Of a stretch of DNA of 50,798 nucleotides, positions 7,545 through 16,232 are shown one piece after another (position 1 is the first letter of the stretch; each line of letters begins with the position of its first letter). The notes beneath the pieces were generated by a model, which was given only the letters and a program-made list of their open reading frames with translations, was not told the DNA's origin and made no database searches. The position numbers and the translations under genes are program-made. The stretch comes from Nitrosomonas sp. (GTDB lineage: Bacteria > Pseudomonadota > Gammaproteobacteria > Burkholderiales > Nitrosomonadaceae): the NCBI RefSeq assembly GCF_019752095.1, contig NZ_JAIEMO010000027.1:1-50798 (forward strand), read 5' to 3'.

Positions 7545-7680
7545 GTTACTCTGCTATATAGCCACTTACGATTGAGTTATTTTGTATTCATGATCATGAC
7601 AACTTGACCATGAGATATTGTTCTTGCGTAATAACCTGAGTTATTTGCAAGTTGTTAGTGATGAACTAATGAATGTGAAA

Positions 7681-7884
7681 TTAGGCGGTCGTATTAATAT
7701 TTTGCCCAAGATTTGCGGGTAAATTTGAAGCGGTTTGAGTATTATCAGGAATGGCCTCAATTAAAGCGAGAGCACCTGCAGCGTTAATGTCCATGGCCTT
7801 TTTAAGGACTGCCATGCCAACCGCTTGTTGGGTATTGAAATTCGCCATTTCTGTTGCAACACTTGCGATACCGGTTACGTCCAT
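7681..7884 (-). CDS. YjfB-like putative motility protein
   Basis: The 67-residue protein from the ATG at 7884 starts MDVTGIASVATEMANF and continues with QQAVGMAVLKKAMDINAAGA. This is the pattern of the short YjfB-like family (PF14070-type), small helical proteins often annotated as putative motility proteins. The start is chosen because GGGAGAG lies 6-7 bases upstream and because the family begins here; a longer frame to 7950 has no such support. Its function is unknown. No flagellar gene is seen nearby. Confidence 0.7.
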   Translation of the reverse strand: MDVTGIASVATEMANFNTQQAVGMAVLKKAMDINAAGALALIEAIPDNTQTASNLPANLGQNINTTA

Positions 7885-8016
7885 AAAATCTCTCCCAATT
7901 ATTATAATGCTCATTACGGCAGGTATTACCCTATCTTTTAGAGGCAACAAGGTTTTTTCTTATCTGGATTAAAATTGTTTTTGCTCAGTAGTGATACGAG
8001 TCATTTCTTGTGGCCA

Positions 8017-8616
8017 TTAATCTTTTCTCAGGAATGTTGAAAAAAGTTTTTTAAATTGATCTTTCCAATCGAGTCCAACTTTTAATGGGACTTTCACTTG
8101 AACATTTGCATTTTCAGCATTCTTTCCTTCCAAATACAAAATATATTGTCCGGGTTCATTCAATTTTAAGGCTTGGGTGATGACACCTGATGGATGAGAT
8201 TGCGCGGCGATGGATAGTATTTCGTATTCTTTATCTTTATTATCAATAGCTTCTACTTTAACTAGGCGTTGCGCTAACAGAAAATTCCGCGCTGATTCTG
8301 GATACAGCAAGTCAATCGAGATATTTACCGCTGCCGGTTCGGGTACTTTGCCGCATTGAACAGGAACATGAGGTGACCGCATGGAATTCTCAGGCAATTC
8401 ATAGCCTGCCGGGAGGTAATATCCTGAATAACCAATAATTAGGTTTTCAGTTTCTATGGTACAGGCACCACCACGAAAACCTTTTGGATAAGTTTCTGCC
8501 GCGTCACCTTGCGAACTCACACCATACAGCATGCCGAATGCAAGGAAGGAAAATATGACCCCAGTCAAAATTACGAGCATAAATTTATAGGATGAAAATT
8601 TTGAATTGGTGAGCAT
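8017..8616 (-). CDS. Membrane-anchored extracytoplasmic protein of unknown function
   Basis: This 199-residue protein has one N-terminal hydrophobic segment (FMLVILTGVIFSFLAFGML, about residues 12-31), acting as signal anchor or uncleaved signal. The rest is soluble and beta-rich, with an Ig-like or bacterial surface-domain feel near the end (LNEPGQYILYLEGKNAENA). It contains two cysteines outside the membrane segment (GGACTIE and VQCGKV), which could pair in the periplasm. It is not recognised as a named family. The neighbours give no operon clue: the next minus-strand gene starts 87 bases upstream of it on the DNA. Confidence 0.6.
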   Translation of the reverse strand: MLTNSKFSSYKFMLVILTGVIFSFLAFGMLYGVSSQGDAAETYPKGFRGGACTIETENLIIGYSGYYLPAGYELPENSMRSPHVPVQCGKVPEPAAVNISIDLLYPESARNFLLAQRLVKVEAIDNKDKEYEILSIAAQSHPSGVITQALKLNEPGQYILYLEGKNAENANVQVKVPLKVGLDWKDQFKKLFSTFLRKD

Positions 8617-8702
8617 AGTATCTTTACTGATTAAATGTAATAACGAAAAATTATATTAACCAGTGATTAAGGATAGTAATACAACTGGCTTGTCGCAATA
8701 GA

Positions 8703-9302
8703 TTATATTACAGCCTTCCTGATCAACGCAGCGAAAAAATCCGGCAATTTGATGTGTCCATCAAGGGTGAATTGATGGGCTTGAACGGACATCTTTCTCC
8801 ATATTTTATCCATGATATTAATCCACTTCTCATCATCGTATTCAGGATGTTTGCTTGCAAATTCGAGCAAGTAGTGTTCGAGAAAAACCAATCCGGCGAC
8901 ATCTTCCAATAACTGGGTATTCGGATTGGTCTTCAGCGTTTTTTTGCCGACGGCCTGGGTTACCCGTGCAATGAGTATGTTTTCATACCCAGCCTTTGCG
9001 AGCAAATCAGCCACGGTGTCCGCATGAAATTTGGTCAATCCAGTACGCCATTGATGATAGCCCCTGCGATTCATCGGATAATCGCTACGTGGCGATTTCC
9101 AGCGCTGGATGTGCTGCGCCCTCACTGCCAGCTTCATCGCATCATCAGCGTCGGGTGCATAGCGCTCGAGCATGTCAGACATGCGATGCGAATAAAGCAG
9201 CTCTTTCGGCCAATTTTTACCCTCACTGATTTCCTGGTTCGGGTCTTCGCCATTAGCCGCATCAATCAGTGCTTTTGCTTTGTCAAAACATTGTTGGGTC
9301 AT
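8703..9302 (-). CDS. DUF4202-family protein
   Basis: The 199-residue protein has the features of DUF4202: an N-terminal ALIDAANGEDPN, then KELLYSHRMSDMLERYAPDA, ARAQHIQRWKSPRSDYPM, a WRTGLTKFHA block and LEDVAGLVFLEHYL near the C-terminus. Family members are soluble helical proteins of about 190-200 residues with no established activity. The conserved His and Asp residues (AQHIQRW, KFHAD, EDVAGL) hint at a metal-binding HD-like helical bundle. Its length matches the family. It is transcribed divergently from msrB. Confidence 0.75.
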   Translation of the reverse strand: MTQQCFDKAKALIDAANGEDPNQEISEGKNWPKELLYSHRMSDMLERYAPDADDAMKLAVRAQHIQRWKSPRSDYPMNRRGYHQWRTGLTKFHADTVADLLAKAGYENILIARVTQAVGKKTLKTNPNTQLLEDVAGLVFLEHYLLEFASKHPEYDDEKWINIMDKIWRKMSVQAHQFTLDGHIKLPDFFAALIRKAVI

Positions 9303-9500
9303 ATCGAAAGTTGGTTGGTCTAATGATTGACGCTAAAGCGCCTTTGATACCATTATAATTAAAACTTAGGATTCGTTACCATAACGAGCAATTTATATTT
9401 GCAGGGTATATGATGGATTTCATTTGTTTAACAAGGTTCAAGCTGATAAGGAACACATAAGTCAGCACACGATCACCTTGGCTGAATTGGAGAGGGTTTT

Positions 9501-10022
9501 ATGAAACGACGCACTTTTATATTACAAACGCTTGCAGCAGCAATCGTGCTTCCGCTAATTCCGGCATGCTCGCGTACTCCTGTGGTTGGTGAAGCAGCTA
9601 GCCCTGTTTCGCCCATCAACAAGCCCCATAAGGAATGGCGCGAATTGGTCTCACCCAGGGCCTATGAAATCCTGTTTGAAGAAGCAACTGAGCGCCCGGA
9701 ATCCAGCAATCTGGTTTATGAAGATCGGGAAGGTATCTTTATTTGCGCCGCCTGTTATCTACCATTGTTTGAAAGCGCACATAAATATGAGAGCTGGACG
9801 GGCTGGCCCAGTTTTACCCAGCCAATTGCCGGGCATATTGCCACTAAAATCGACTTCAAAATGATCTGGCCACGCACAGAATACCATTGCGTTCGCTGTG
9901 GAGGCCATCAAGGTCATGTGTTTAAAGATGGTCCACCTCCTCGCGGAGAACGCTGGTGTAATAACGGCATTGCGCTTAACTTCGTGCCCAAAGAAGAACC
10001 ATTGCCGGTACTCAGAGGCTGA
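9501..10022 (+). CDS. msrB: Peptide-methionine (R)-S-oxide reductase MsrB, lipoprotein form
   Basis: The 173-residue enzyme reduces methionine-R-sulfoxide in proteins. The MsrB core is visible: zinc-binding pairs in ICAACYLPLF and CVRCGGHQGHVF, the fold motif YESWTGWPSF, and the catalytic Cys in RWCNNGIALNFVP. The N-terminus has twin arginine-like residues (MKRRTF), a hydrophobic stretch and a lipobox (LIPAC). It therefore probably acts as an exported lipoprotein that repairs envelope proteins, unlike the cytoplasmic E. coli enzyme. GGAGAGG six bases before ATG 9501 fixes the start. Confidence 0.93.
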   Translation: MKRRTFILQTLAAAIVLPLIPACSRTPVVGEAASPVSPINKPHKEWRELVSPRAYEILFEEATERPESSNLVYEDREGIFICAACYLPLFESAHKYESWTGWPSFTQPIAGHIATKIDFKMIWPRTEYHCVRCGGHQGHVFKDGPPPRGERWCNNGIALNFVPKEEPLPVLRG

Positions 10023-10071
10023 TTAGCTGTTTGTGTTATGCAAGGACCACTTCACTTTATGAGAAATAATC

Positions 10072-11259
10072 ATGGCTAAAACATATCAAGATTATTTTGA
10101 TGCATTGGGTTTCAAAGAATCATCCAGTGTTTCCGGTGGTGCCCAGAACTACGGCACTGAAAATCCGTTTGGTTATATCGGCAAGTACCAATTTGGAGAG
10201 GCGGCTCTTTTTGACCTCGGATACTATGGCATTGATAACAGTGATGGCAATTTATTCAGGAATGATTGGATTGGCAACTGGTCAGGAAAAAATGGAATCA
10301 ACAGTAAACAGGATTACTTTAATAACGGTGCCATACAAGAAATAATCATTCGCGACTGGAATGACATTTTATGGGGAAGAATTAAATTTCTGGAACTTGA
10401 TAAATACGAAGGACAAATCCTTAATGACAATCCAATAACAATCTCCGGAATGCTGGCAGCGGCACATCTCATTGGCGCTGGAAGTACGTCATCCGATACG
10501 GCTGGATTGAAAGGTTATTTGTTGTCGGGAGCGGTCTTTAGCAAAGCTGATGGAAATGGAACCACTGCTAATACTTTCATGAATTTTTTTGAAGGCTTTC
10601 AGACCCCATTCGCAGCCAATCATGACAAAGCCGAATTGATTGCGGGTGGAACAGGAAAAGATGTACTGACCGGGTTTGCAGGTAATGATACGTTAATCGG
10701 AAATGAAAATACTGACACAGTCATTTACCGTGGCCACCTTGCTGATTACGACATTAATCATAATGTTGATGGAAGCTGGACGATTACCCACAGAAACAAT
10801 GGACCGGACGGCACAGACACACTCAATCAAATTGAGCGTATTCAATACGCTGATATTTCATTAGCGCTTGATCTTGATGATAAAGCAGGCATCACGGCCA
10901 AAACATTGGGCGCTGTTTTCGGCCAAGAATCGCTGTCCAACGAGGTTTATTCCGGCATCGGCTTGAGTTTGCTCGATAACGGCATGAGTTACGAAGCGCT
11001 GATGCAATTTGCAATCAATGCCGCGCTTGGCGACAACGCAACAAATCATACGGCTGTTGTAAATCTACTATATAAGAATGTGGTAGGCTTTGCACCCTCT
11101 GCAGCAGATGAAGCCTACTACGTAGGTTTGCTGAATTCAGGCGCTCATAGCGTTACTTCAATTGGAGTAATGGCTGCGGATACTGTTCTCAATGGGGAAA
11201 ACATCAATCTTGTGGGATTATCCCAAGTTGGACTGGAATACTTATTGACTTCTGTTTAA
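10072..11259 (+). CDS. Secreted RTX-repeat protein with possible lysozyme-like N-terminus
   Basis: The 395-residue acidic protein has no Sec signal. Around residues 190-210 it carries a hemolysin-type calcium-binding repeat (GGTGKDVLTGFAGNDTLIG), typical of substrates of type I secretion, and then a conserved spacer (DTVIYRGHLADYDI...IQYADISLALD). The C-terminal 110 residues resemble DUF4214-type domains of secreted proteins. The N-terminal 150 residues contain ESS...GKYQFGEAAL and MLAAAHLIGAG, resembling the substrate cleft of lysozyme or lytic transglycosylase-like folds (a catalytic Glu near the start, an alpha-helical body). That assignment is tentative. No type I exporter genes are in the window. 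Its stop codon lies inside a MITE-like repeat end. Confidence 0.7.
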   Translation: MAKTYQDYFDALGFKESSSVSGGAQNYGTENPFGYIGKYQFGEAALFDLGYYGIDNSDGNLFRNDWIGNWSGKNGINSKQDYFNNGAIQEIIIRDWNDILWGRIKFLELDKYEGQILNDNPITISGMLAAAHLIGAGSTSSDTAGLKGYLLSGAVFSKADGNGTTANTFMNFFEGFQTPFAANHDKAELIAGGTGKDVLTGFAGNDTLIGNENTDTVIYRGHLADYDINHNVDGSWTITHRNNGPDGTDTLNQIERIQYADISLALDLDDKAGITAKTLGAVFGQESLSNEVYSGIGLSLLDNGMSYEALMQFAINAALGDNATNHTAVVNLLYKNVVGFAPSAADEAYYVGLLNSGAHSVTSIGVMAADTVLNGENINLVGLSQVGLEYLLTSV

Positions 11260-11390
11260 CAAACCATTGAAAAGCTCTACTGCATTGCCGCTGCGGTATT
11301 AAAAACAAGCTCAAAATGCATATTTATTATGCATAACTGCACTTTCCCACCTGTTCTTTCATAGCATCAGCGGATCTATCCGAAATGCCA
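11255..11390. repeat. MITE-like repeat copy (family with TTTAACAAGCC ends)
   Basis: It starts TTTAACAAACCATTGAAAA and contains TTGCCGCTGCGGTATTAAAA, AAGCTCAAAATGC, TTATTATGCATAACTGCAC and CCACCTGTTCTTT. These blocks align in order with the reverse complement of 13820-13971. The left end supplies the stop codon of the RTX-type gene. The right end is degenerate. Confidence 0.6.
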
Positions 11391-11393
11391 ATC

Positions 11394-11804
11394 TCAACGG
11401 TGGTACTCACCCATTGCTTCTGGCTGTCGAATGACCTCCAACACTCGCAGGCTCAACTCTCGCCCTCCAGGTACTTGCCACATGATTGATTGGCCTACAG
11501 ACAATCCGAGCAAGGCGCTTCCGACGGGCGCTGCGATAGAAATCGTTTCAGGTGCGCCAGCTTCATCAGGATAAACAAGTGTAAGCTTATATTCCGAGCT
11601 ATTCGTATCATCAATAAAACGAATAGTCGAGTTCATGGTAATAACATCAGGCGGAACTTCGGTAGGTTCGACGACTGTAGCGCGATCAATCTCATCCATG
11701 AGAGTATCGATTCCCGCAAGTTGATTATAATTCTTTGAACTAAACAAGCGTTCAAGGCGTACTTGATCCAGGCTGGTTATGGTAATCGATGGCAAGTTTT
11801 TCAC
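11394..11804 (-). CDS. rnk: Rnk-like nucleoside diphosphate kinase regulator (GreA-fold)
   Basis: The 136-residue protein begins with the Rnk N-terminal pattern (PSITITSLDQVRLERLF) and ends with the GreA/B-type C-terminal FKBP-like domain (VVEPTEVPPDVITMNSTIRF, AAPVGSALLGLSVGQSI). Rnk binds RNA polymerase and indirectly influences NDP kinase levels. It lacks the coiled-coil tip of true Gre factors. The length is the family norm. It is transcribed convergently to the gene on its left. Confidence 0.85.
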   Translation of the reverse strand: MKNLPSITITSLDQVRLERLFSSKNYNQLAGIDTLMDEIDRATVVEPTEVPPDVITMNSTIRFIDDTNSSEYKLTLVYPDEAGAPETISIAAPVGSALLGLSVGQSIMWQVPGGRELSLRVLEVIRQPEAMGEYHR

Positions 11805-12258
11805 GATCTTATCCTTTTAAATTGCAAATGATAGAATTATACAAGGAAGGGCAGCTGCCCAGCTTGAGGGTGTCGTTCATCTGGCAGAACATTGAAGAAT
11901 TATCTGTAGCTTGCCGCTGCTAGGTTAAAAACGGAATAATCTTTTTACCAGACACGAAAAAAACTTAACGCTAGGAATCCCTTTACTTATTCGGGTTCAA
12001 AATAAATCAAAATCTCACGAAACCCTCTGTCAAAACCTAACTCCCGACGGATGCTAACTAGTATAGTCGATAATATCGTCCACGCTGCAAAACCCTTTAA
12101 CTTCTTCATCTTCAAAATTAACACCAAAAAACATTTTCTGTATCAAATAAAAGCTGGGGAGTATCACGTCGTCAGCAGGGTTAAAGAAAAACAGCATACT
12201 CTGCCGAAATTTCGATTCATTTAGTATCTGATCGAACCGAGAACTCCGCAGAAAACTA
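11805..12258. other. Gap of 454 bases with a decayed repeat and an ACP-like remnant
   Basis: Positions about 11885-11940 read CATTGAAGAATTATCTGTAG, TTGCCGCTGC and TTAAAAACGG, a worn partial copy of the MITE-like repeat. The minus-strand frame at 12054-12197 resembles the end of an acyl carrier protein. Otherwise nothing is recognised; no rRNA or tRNA gene is present. Confidence 0.5.
12054..12197 (-). pseudogene. Short frame resembling the C-terminal part of an acyl carrier protein
   Basis: The minus-strand frame is open from about 12245 to the TAG at 12054, and the first ATG (12197) gives 47 residues. The part FFGVNFEDEEVKGFCSVDDI followed by IDY matches the helix II-III region of acyl carrier proteins (FGIE..DEE...F.TV.DVVDYI). 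The phosphopantetheine-carrying DSL motif is not preserved at the expected spot, and no helix I is encoded. It is therefore most likely a remnant rather than a working gene. It lies directly downstream of rng. Confidence 0.35.
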
Positions 12259-13713
12259 CTACATTAATATCACATCATATTGTTCTTGTGTATAGGATTC
12301 CTCAATTTGCAAGCTTATGGGCTTGGCTATGAAGTCGCCCAACTGAGCCAAACTCTGAGATTCTTCGTCAAGAAACAAATCAATGACTTGCTGTGATGCC
12401 AGGATTCGAAATTCATTCGCATCAAACTGCCTCGATTCCCTAAGTAATTCACGCAGAATCTCGTAGCAGATGGTTTGTGCCGTCCTAACTTCGCCTCGTC
12501 CTTGGCAAGTTGGGCAAGTTTCACAAAGTACTTGCGTCAAACTTTCACGGGTACGCTTACGCGTCATTTCAACCAAACCCAGCGAACTGAATCCGCTAAC
12601 AGTTATGCGCGTACGATCTTTTATCAATGCTTTGTTGAATTCAGACAGGACCGCATTTCTATGATCCTCAGATTCCATATCGATGAAGTCAATGATGATA
12701 ATTCCGCCCAGATTACGCATACGCAATTGCCTAGCAATGACCTGCGCCGCCTCAAGATTAGTTTTAAACACAGTGTCATCGAAATTACGCACACCAATAA
12801 AGCCACCGGTATTGACATCCATGGTAGTGAGCGCTTCAGTTTGGTCAATGATTAAATATCCACCAGATTTTAAATTAACTCGGTTCGCCAGAGATCTTTC
12901 AATTTCGTCTTCAACCGCGCACAAATCAAATAATGGACGATCACCGGTATATAAAGTTATCCGCTCCGCAATACATGTCATGTAGCTTTGCGCAAACTTA
13001 ACCAATCTTTGATAATTTTCACGTGAATCCACCAGAATACGGACTGTATCTTCATCAATAAAATCACGTAATACACGATGACTGAGATCCAAATCCTGAT
13101 AAAGCAATACAGGTGCCAAGATAGTCACAGATTTTTGTTGAATGTCGCGCCATAACCGATGCAAATATTCCAAGTCTGCACGGAGATCGTTCTCATCCGC
13201 AGTTTCTGCCATAGTTCGGATGATGTAGCCCCCTTTTTCATCCTCTGGTAGAATTTGCTGCAACTTCTCACGCAATAATTCACGTTCACTATCATCTTCA
13301 ATACGCTGTGAAATACCAATATGGGATTCTTGCGGTAGATAAACCAATAAACGCCCAGCCAGACTTATTTGAGTAGAAAGACGTGCGCCTTTCGTGCTTA
13401 TCGCATCCTTGATCACCTGAACCAAGATGCTATTACCTTCGTGAAGAAGCTTCTCGATCGGTCTTAAAGCATCATCTTCCGACCTAGAATCGCGAATATC
13501 CGCGACATGCAAAAAAGCCGCTCGGTCAAGACCAATATCTACAAATGCCGATTGCATGCCGGGTAATACACGGCTCACACGACCGTTATAAATATTTCCT
13601 ACGATGCCACGTCCACTAGTCCGCTCAATATGAAGCTCTTGCGTTACGCCTTGTTCGAGTATGGCTACCCTGGTTTCTTGTGGCGTAATATTGACTAGAA
13701 TTTCGTTACTCAT
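12259..13713 (-). CDS. rng: Ribonuclease G (RNase E/G family)
   Basis: The 484-residue protein matches RNase G. It has an N-terminal S1 domain (about residues 35-120, IVGNIYNGRVSRVLPGMQSA), the RNase H-like and DNase I-like middle, and the metal-binding Asp in TMDVNTGGFIG and IIIIDFIDM. The zinc-link cysteines lie in CETCPTCQGRG. It processes 16S rRNA 5' ends and some mRNAs. The length is that of RNase G, without the long scaffold tail of RNase E. It is the last gene of the nadD-rsfS-rlmH-maf direction, separated from maf by a MITE-like repeat. Confidence 0.95.
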   Translation of the reverse strand: MSNEILVNITPQETRVAILEQGVTQELHIERTSGRGIVGNIYNGRVSRVLPGMQSAFVDIGLDRAAFLHVADIRDSRSEDDALRPIEKLLHEGNSILVQVIKDAISTKGARLSTQISLAGRLLVYLPQESHIGISQRIEDDSERELLREKLQQILPEDEKGGYIIRTMAETADENDLRADLEYLHRLWRDIQQKSVTILAPVLLYQDLDLSHRVLRDFIDEDTVRILVDSRENYQRLVKFAQSYMTCIAERITLYTGDRPLFDLCAVEDEIERSLANRVNLKSGGYLIIDQTEALTTMDVNTGGFIGVRNFDDTVFKTNLEAAQVIARQLRMRNLGGIIIIDFIDMESEDHRNAVLSEFNKALIKDRTRITVSGFSSLGLVEMTRKRTRESLTQVLCETCPTCQGRGEVRTAQTICYEILRELLRESRQFDANEFRILASQQVIDLFLDEESQSLAQLGDFIAKPISLQIEESYTQEQYDVILM

Positions 13714-13819
13714 ATCCGATACGTATTATTATTTTTGAAACTAGGCAATTGAGTTTTAAAACCAAAAATTAATACGGCATCCTTCACATAACATCCTAAG
13801 ATAAATCTTTATCGAGACA

Positions 13820-13971
13820 TTTAACAAGCCATTAGAAAATGTTTTCGAAGCAGTTGAAGCAAGACAAAAAACAGGTGTGAAAGCGCAGTTTCTGCATAAT
13901 AAAAGCATTTGAGCTGTTTTTAACACCGCAGCAGCAATGCAAATAGGTTCGTTCTCAACGGCTTGTTAAAC
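13820..13971. repeat. MITE-like repeat with terminal inverted repeats, between maf and rng
   Basis: The left end TTTAACAAGCCATTAGAAAA and the right end CTCAACGGCTTGTTAAAC are inverted copies of each other (11 exact bases, TTTAACAAGCC, then partial). The interior has a palindromic core (GCATAATAAAAGC) and CACCGCAGCAGCAATGC. Related sequence occurs at 11255-11390 (opposite orientation) and about 25970-26114. There is no transposase frame inside, so it would need one in trans. The right end reaches the stop codon of maf. Confidence 0.65.
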
Positions 13972-14597
13972 TAAACAACTTGTACACCCACTTCTCCAAG
14001 CAATTGTATAGTTTCGTACAGTGGAAGACCCATAATACCACTATAGCTGCCTGATATCTCAGCAATAAATGCAGCTGCCACGCCCTGAATTGCATAAGCG
14101 CCTGCTTTGTCTAAAATATTATTATTTTCCAGATATCGACGTATTTCCTGCTCGCCAATTTCACGAAAACGCACAGTTGAAGTCGATAGTTTAACTTGAG
14201 TATTATCCTTGACTCCAACACCAATGGCTGTTAATACCTGATGTGATCGCCCGGATAAAGTTTTTAACATATCCTCCGCGTGCAATTTATCTCTGGGTTT
14301 CCCTAATATACAGCCGTCAATCGTGACAATGGTATCCGCGACCAATACAGGCAATACAGGCAATCGTCGTTGCAACAGCCTTTTCCAGCCTTCGGTAGCT
14401 TTAAATTGTGTAATCCGATAAATATAGTCAGTAGCCGCTTCATTTTCTAGCGACTGTTCATCGACATCAATAGTACGACCTAAGGTTTCACGCATCATCA
14501 GAAGGTTAAATCGCACGCCAACCTGTCTTAATAATTCACGTCTTCTAGGGCTTCTTGAGGCAAGATATATTTGGTTTTCAGGAAACATTTCAATCAA
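13971..14597 (-). CDS. maf: Maf-family nucleotide pyrophosphatase
   Basis: The 208-residue protein opens with the Maf signature (LASRSPRRRELLRQVGV) and contains VADTIVTIDGCILGKPRD and LSGRSHQVLTAIGV. It ends with a family block (AYAIQGVAAAFIAEISGSYS, GIMGLPLYET). Maf proteins hydrolyse non-canonical or excess nucleoside triphosphates such as dTTP/UTP. The start could be ATG 14597 or the ATG three codons later. It follows rlmH by 100 bases in the same operon direction. Confidence 0.93.
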   Translation of the reverse strand: MIEMFPENQIYLASRSPRRRELLRQVGVRFNLLMMRETLGRTIDVDEQSLENEAATDYIYRITQFKATEGWKRLLQRRLPVLPVLVADTIVTIDGCILGKPRDKLHAEDMLKTLSGRSHQVLTAIGVGVKDNTQVKLSTSTVRFREIGEQEIRRYLENNNILDKAGAYAIQGVAAAFIAEISGSYSGIMGLPLYETIQLLGEVGVQVV

Positions 14598-14697
14598 TAT
14601 GGTAATAATTAATAAACGCGGGATTCCGATATTATTAGCGGTCTATCTATGGTATCTGAAACGCGACAGAAAAGTGAATTTAGTGCATCCCTGCTTT

Positions 14698-15168
14698 TCA
14701 ATCTCTGTGGTAAGGATGGTTCTTGAGAATGGATATCGCCCGATAGAGCTGCTCTGCCAATACTACCCGAACAAGTCCATGAGGTAAGGTAAACTCCGAT
14801 ACAGCGATCAATTCGTTAGTGGTATGTTTGATATCATTATGTAATCCATCGGCTCCCCCAATAACGAAGGCAATCGCATCGCCATTATTCATCCATCCTT
14901 GCATTTCATTAGCAAATCGTTTTGTTGACCATTGTTGCCCGCCTTCATCCAAAACTTTGACTCGGCATTGGTGCGGCAAAACAGAACGGATCCTCTGATA
15001 CTCTGCCCAAAGAAGTTGTTCAGTTGGTTTTCCAACAGCACGCTTTTCCGGCTTTATTTCAATCAAATTTACCGAAATTTCCCGCGGTATGCGCTTGATA
15101 TACTCAAGATAACCCGTATTGACCCAATCGGGCATCTTGTGTCCGACCGCGAGTATAAAACATTTCAT
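14698..15168 (-). CDS. rlmH: 23S rRNA pseudouridine-1915 N3-methyltransferase RlmH
   Basis: The 156-residue SPOUT methyltransferase has [20 protein letters not shown] at the N-terminus and the SAM-knot motif [10 protein letters not shown]. The C-terminus ends [20 protein letters not shown], the family's invariant tail. It methylates helix 69 of 23S rRNA on assembled ribosomes. The length is exact for the family. It is preceded by rsfS at 33 bases, the standard order. Confidence 0.96.
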   Translation of the reverse strand: MKCFILAVGHKMPDWVNTGYLEYIKRIPREISVNLIEIKPEKRAVGKPTEQLLWAEYQRIRSVLPHQCRVKVLDEGGQQWSTKRFANEMQGWMNNGDAIAFVIGGADGLHNDIKHTTNELIAVSEFTLPHGLVRVVLAEQLYRAISILKNHPYHRD

Positions 15169-15201
15169 AATTTAAAGAAATTGTGCATGATCGGGTAGAA
15201 A

Positions 15202-15528
15202 CTAGCTCCTTTCGGACCATAATGCTTTCAAATTGTAATATTCACGCACGGCCGGCAACATAATGTGCACGATCACATCACCCAAATCAACCAGCAGCCA
15301 TTCGCCTGTCTGCTCCCCTTCCACACTGAAGACATTTCCTCCAGCAGCTTTAACCTTTTCTTGCACATTATTCGCCAATGATTTTGTCTGGCGCGTCGAG
15401 TCTGCACTGGCAATAATGATGTGTTCAAACATCGAAGTTATTTCTGCAACGTTGATTACATCAATATCATGCGCTTTAATTTCCTCCAGTGCATCGGTAA
15501 TGACCGCAATAAGCTTTTCAGAATTCAT
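15202..15528 (-). CDS. rsfS: Ribosomal silencing factor RsfS
   Basis: The 108-residue protein has the Iojap/RsfS pattern: EEIKAHDIDVINV, then MFEHIIIASADSTRQTKSLA, and the closing GEWLLVDLGDVIVHIMLPAVREYYNLKALW. It binds ribosomal protein L14 and blocks subunit joining in starvation. The start codon overlaps the stop of nadD (ATGA), showing translational coupling. Confidence 0.95.
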   Translation of the reverse strand: MNSEKLIAVITDALEEIKAHDIDVINVAEITSMFEHIIIASADSTRQTKSLANNVQEKVKAAGGNVFSVEGEQTGEWLLVDLGDVIVHIMLPAVREYYNLKALWSERS

Positions 15529-16202
15529 AAATCTCCGGTGTATAACCGATTGGATTGAATATAATCAGCAACATTCTCTGGTAACAAATAGCGTATGCTT
15601 TTATTATTCTTTATCAATAATCGTATCTGCGATGCTGAAATTTCCAGCAAAGATGTCTGAGCGGTATAAATAAAACCATTGGGTTGTAATTCAAGATTAC
15701 CGGCATACATTACAGAACGAGATAAAAATTCTTTCCTTATCTCCGCCGATAATGCTTTATCATCGCTAATAGAAGCATAGCCTGGGCGGGCAACTAAAAT
15801 GATGTGGCACAGCGCAAATAATTCCTGCCATTCCGCCCATTGATCTATCTTAACAAATGCGTCAATCCCCAAAATAAAACAAAGTGCCGCATTATCACCG
15901 AGCTCACACCTGAATTCACGCAGCGACTGAATTGTTGTACTCACACCGGGGCGGTTAACTTCGCGTTCGTCAAGAGAAAACTTAGTGTTATCTTGAATTG
16001 CCAAACGCGCCATGGCTGAACGGTGACCTCTCGATGCGGCAGGGGCAACTCGCAACCTAGGAACACCGGAGGGAACAAAAAGAATGCGCTTCAAACCAGT
16101 ATTATTGAGTAATTCTTCGGCGATACGCAGGTGACCATAATGTATGGGATCAAATGTACCGCCATAGATCCCGATTAAAGGAAATTTATCTATAATTTCC
16201 AC
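15525..16202 (-). CDS. nadD: Nicotinate-nucleotide adenylyltransferase
   Basis: The 225-residue enzyme makes deamido-NAD from NaMN and ATP in NAD biosynthesis. The nucleotidyltransferase motif GGTFDPIHYGHLRIAEELL (with HYGH) and the C-terminal ISASQIRLLI are diagnostic. LPENVADYIQSNRLY near the end is the family tail. It lies 30 bases after aceF and overlaps rsfS, so it is probably co-transcribed with the pyruvate dehydrogenase genes. Confidence 0.95.
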   Translation of the reverse strand: MEIIDKFPLIGIYGGTFDPIHYGHLRIAEELLNNTGLKRILFVPSGVPRLRVAPAASRGHRSAMARLAIQDNTKFSLDEREVNRPGVSTTIQSLREFRCELGDNAALCFILGIDAFVKIDQWAEWQELFALCHIILVARPGYASISDDKALSAEIRKEFLSRSVMYAGNLELQPNGFIYTAQTSLLEISASQIRLLIKNNKSIRYLLPENVADYIQSNRLYTGDL

Positions 16203-16232
16203 CCGTCTCAGTCTTTTAAAATTCAGTATATA

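Larger units (their letters stand above)
7123..7680. other. Gene-free stretch containing the hairpin and right attachment site
   Basis: No reading frame with coding character is visible here. The stretch holds the bulged hairpin at 7145-7225, AT-rich sequence without clear motifs at 7230-7510, and the right attachment repeat at 7518-7544. Sequence from about 7545 on should be the original chromosome next to ssrA. Confidence 0.6.

Noticed and set aside
7751..7972. Plus-strand frame opposite the YjfB-like gene
   Set aside because: It is antisense to a recognised small protein with a good ribosome-binding site; no independent support.
12475..12985. Plus-strand frames opposite rng
   Set aside because: They are shadows of a full-length, motif-complete RNase G gene.
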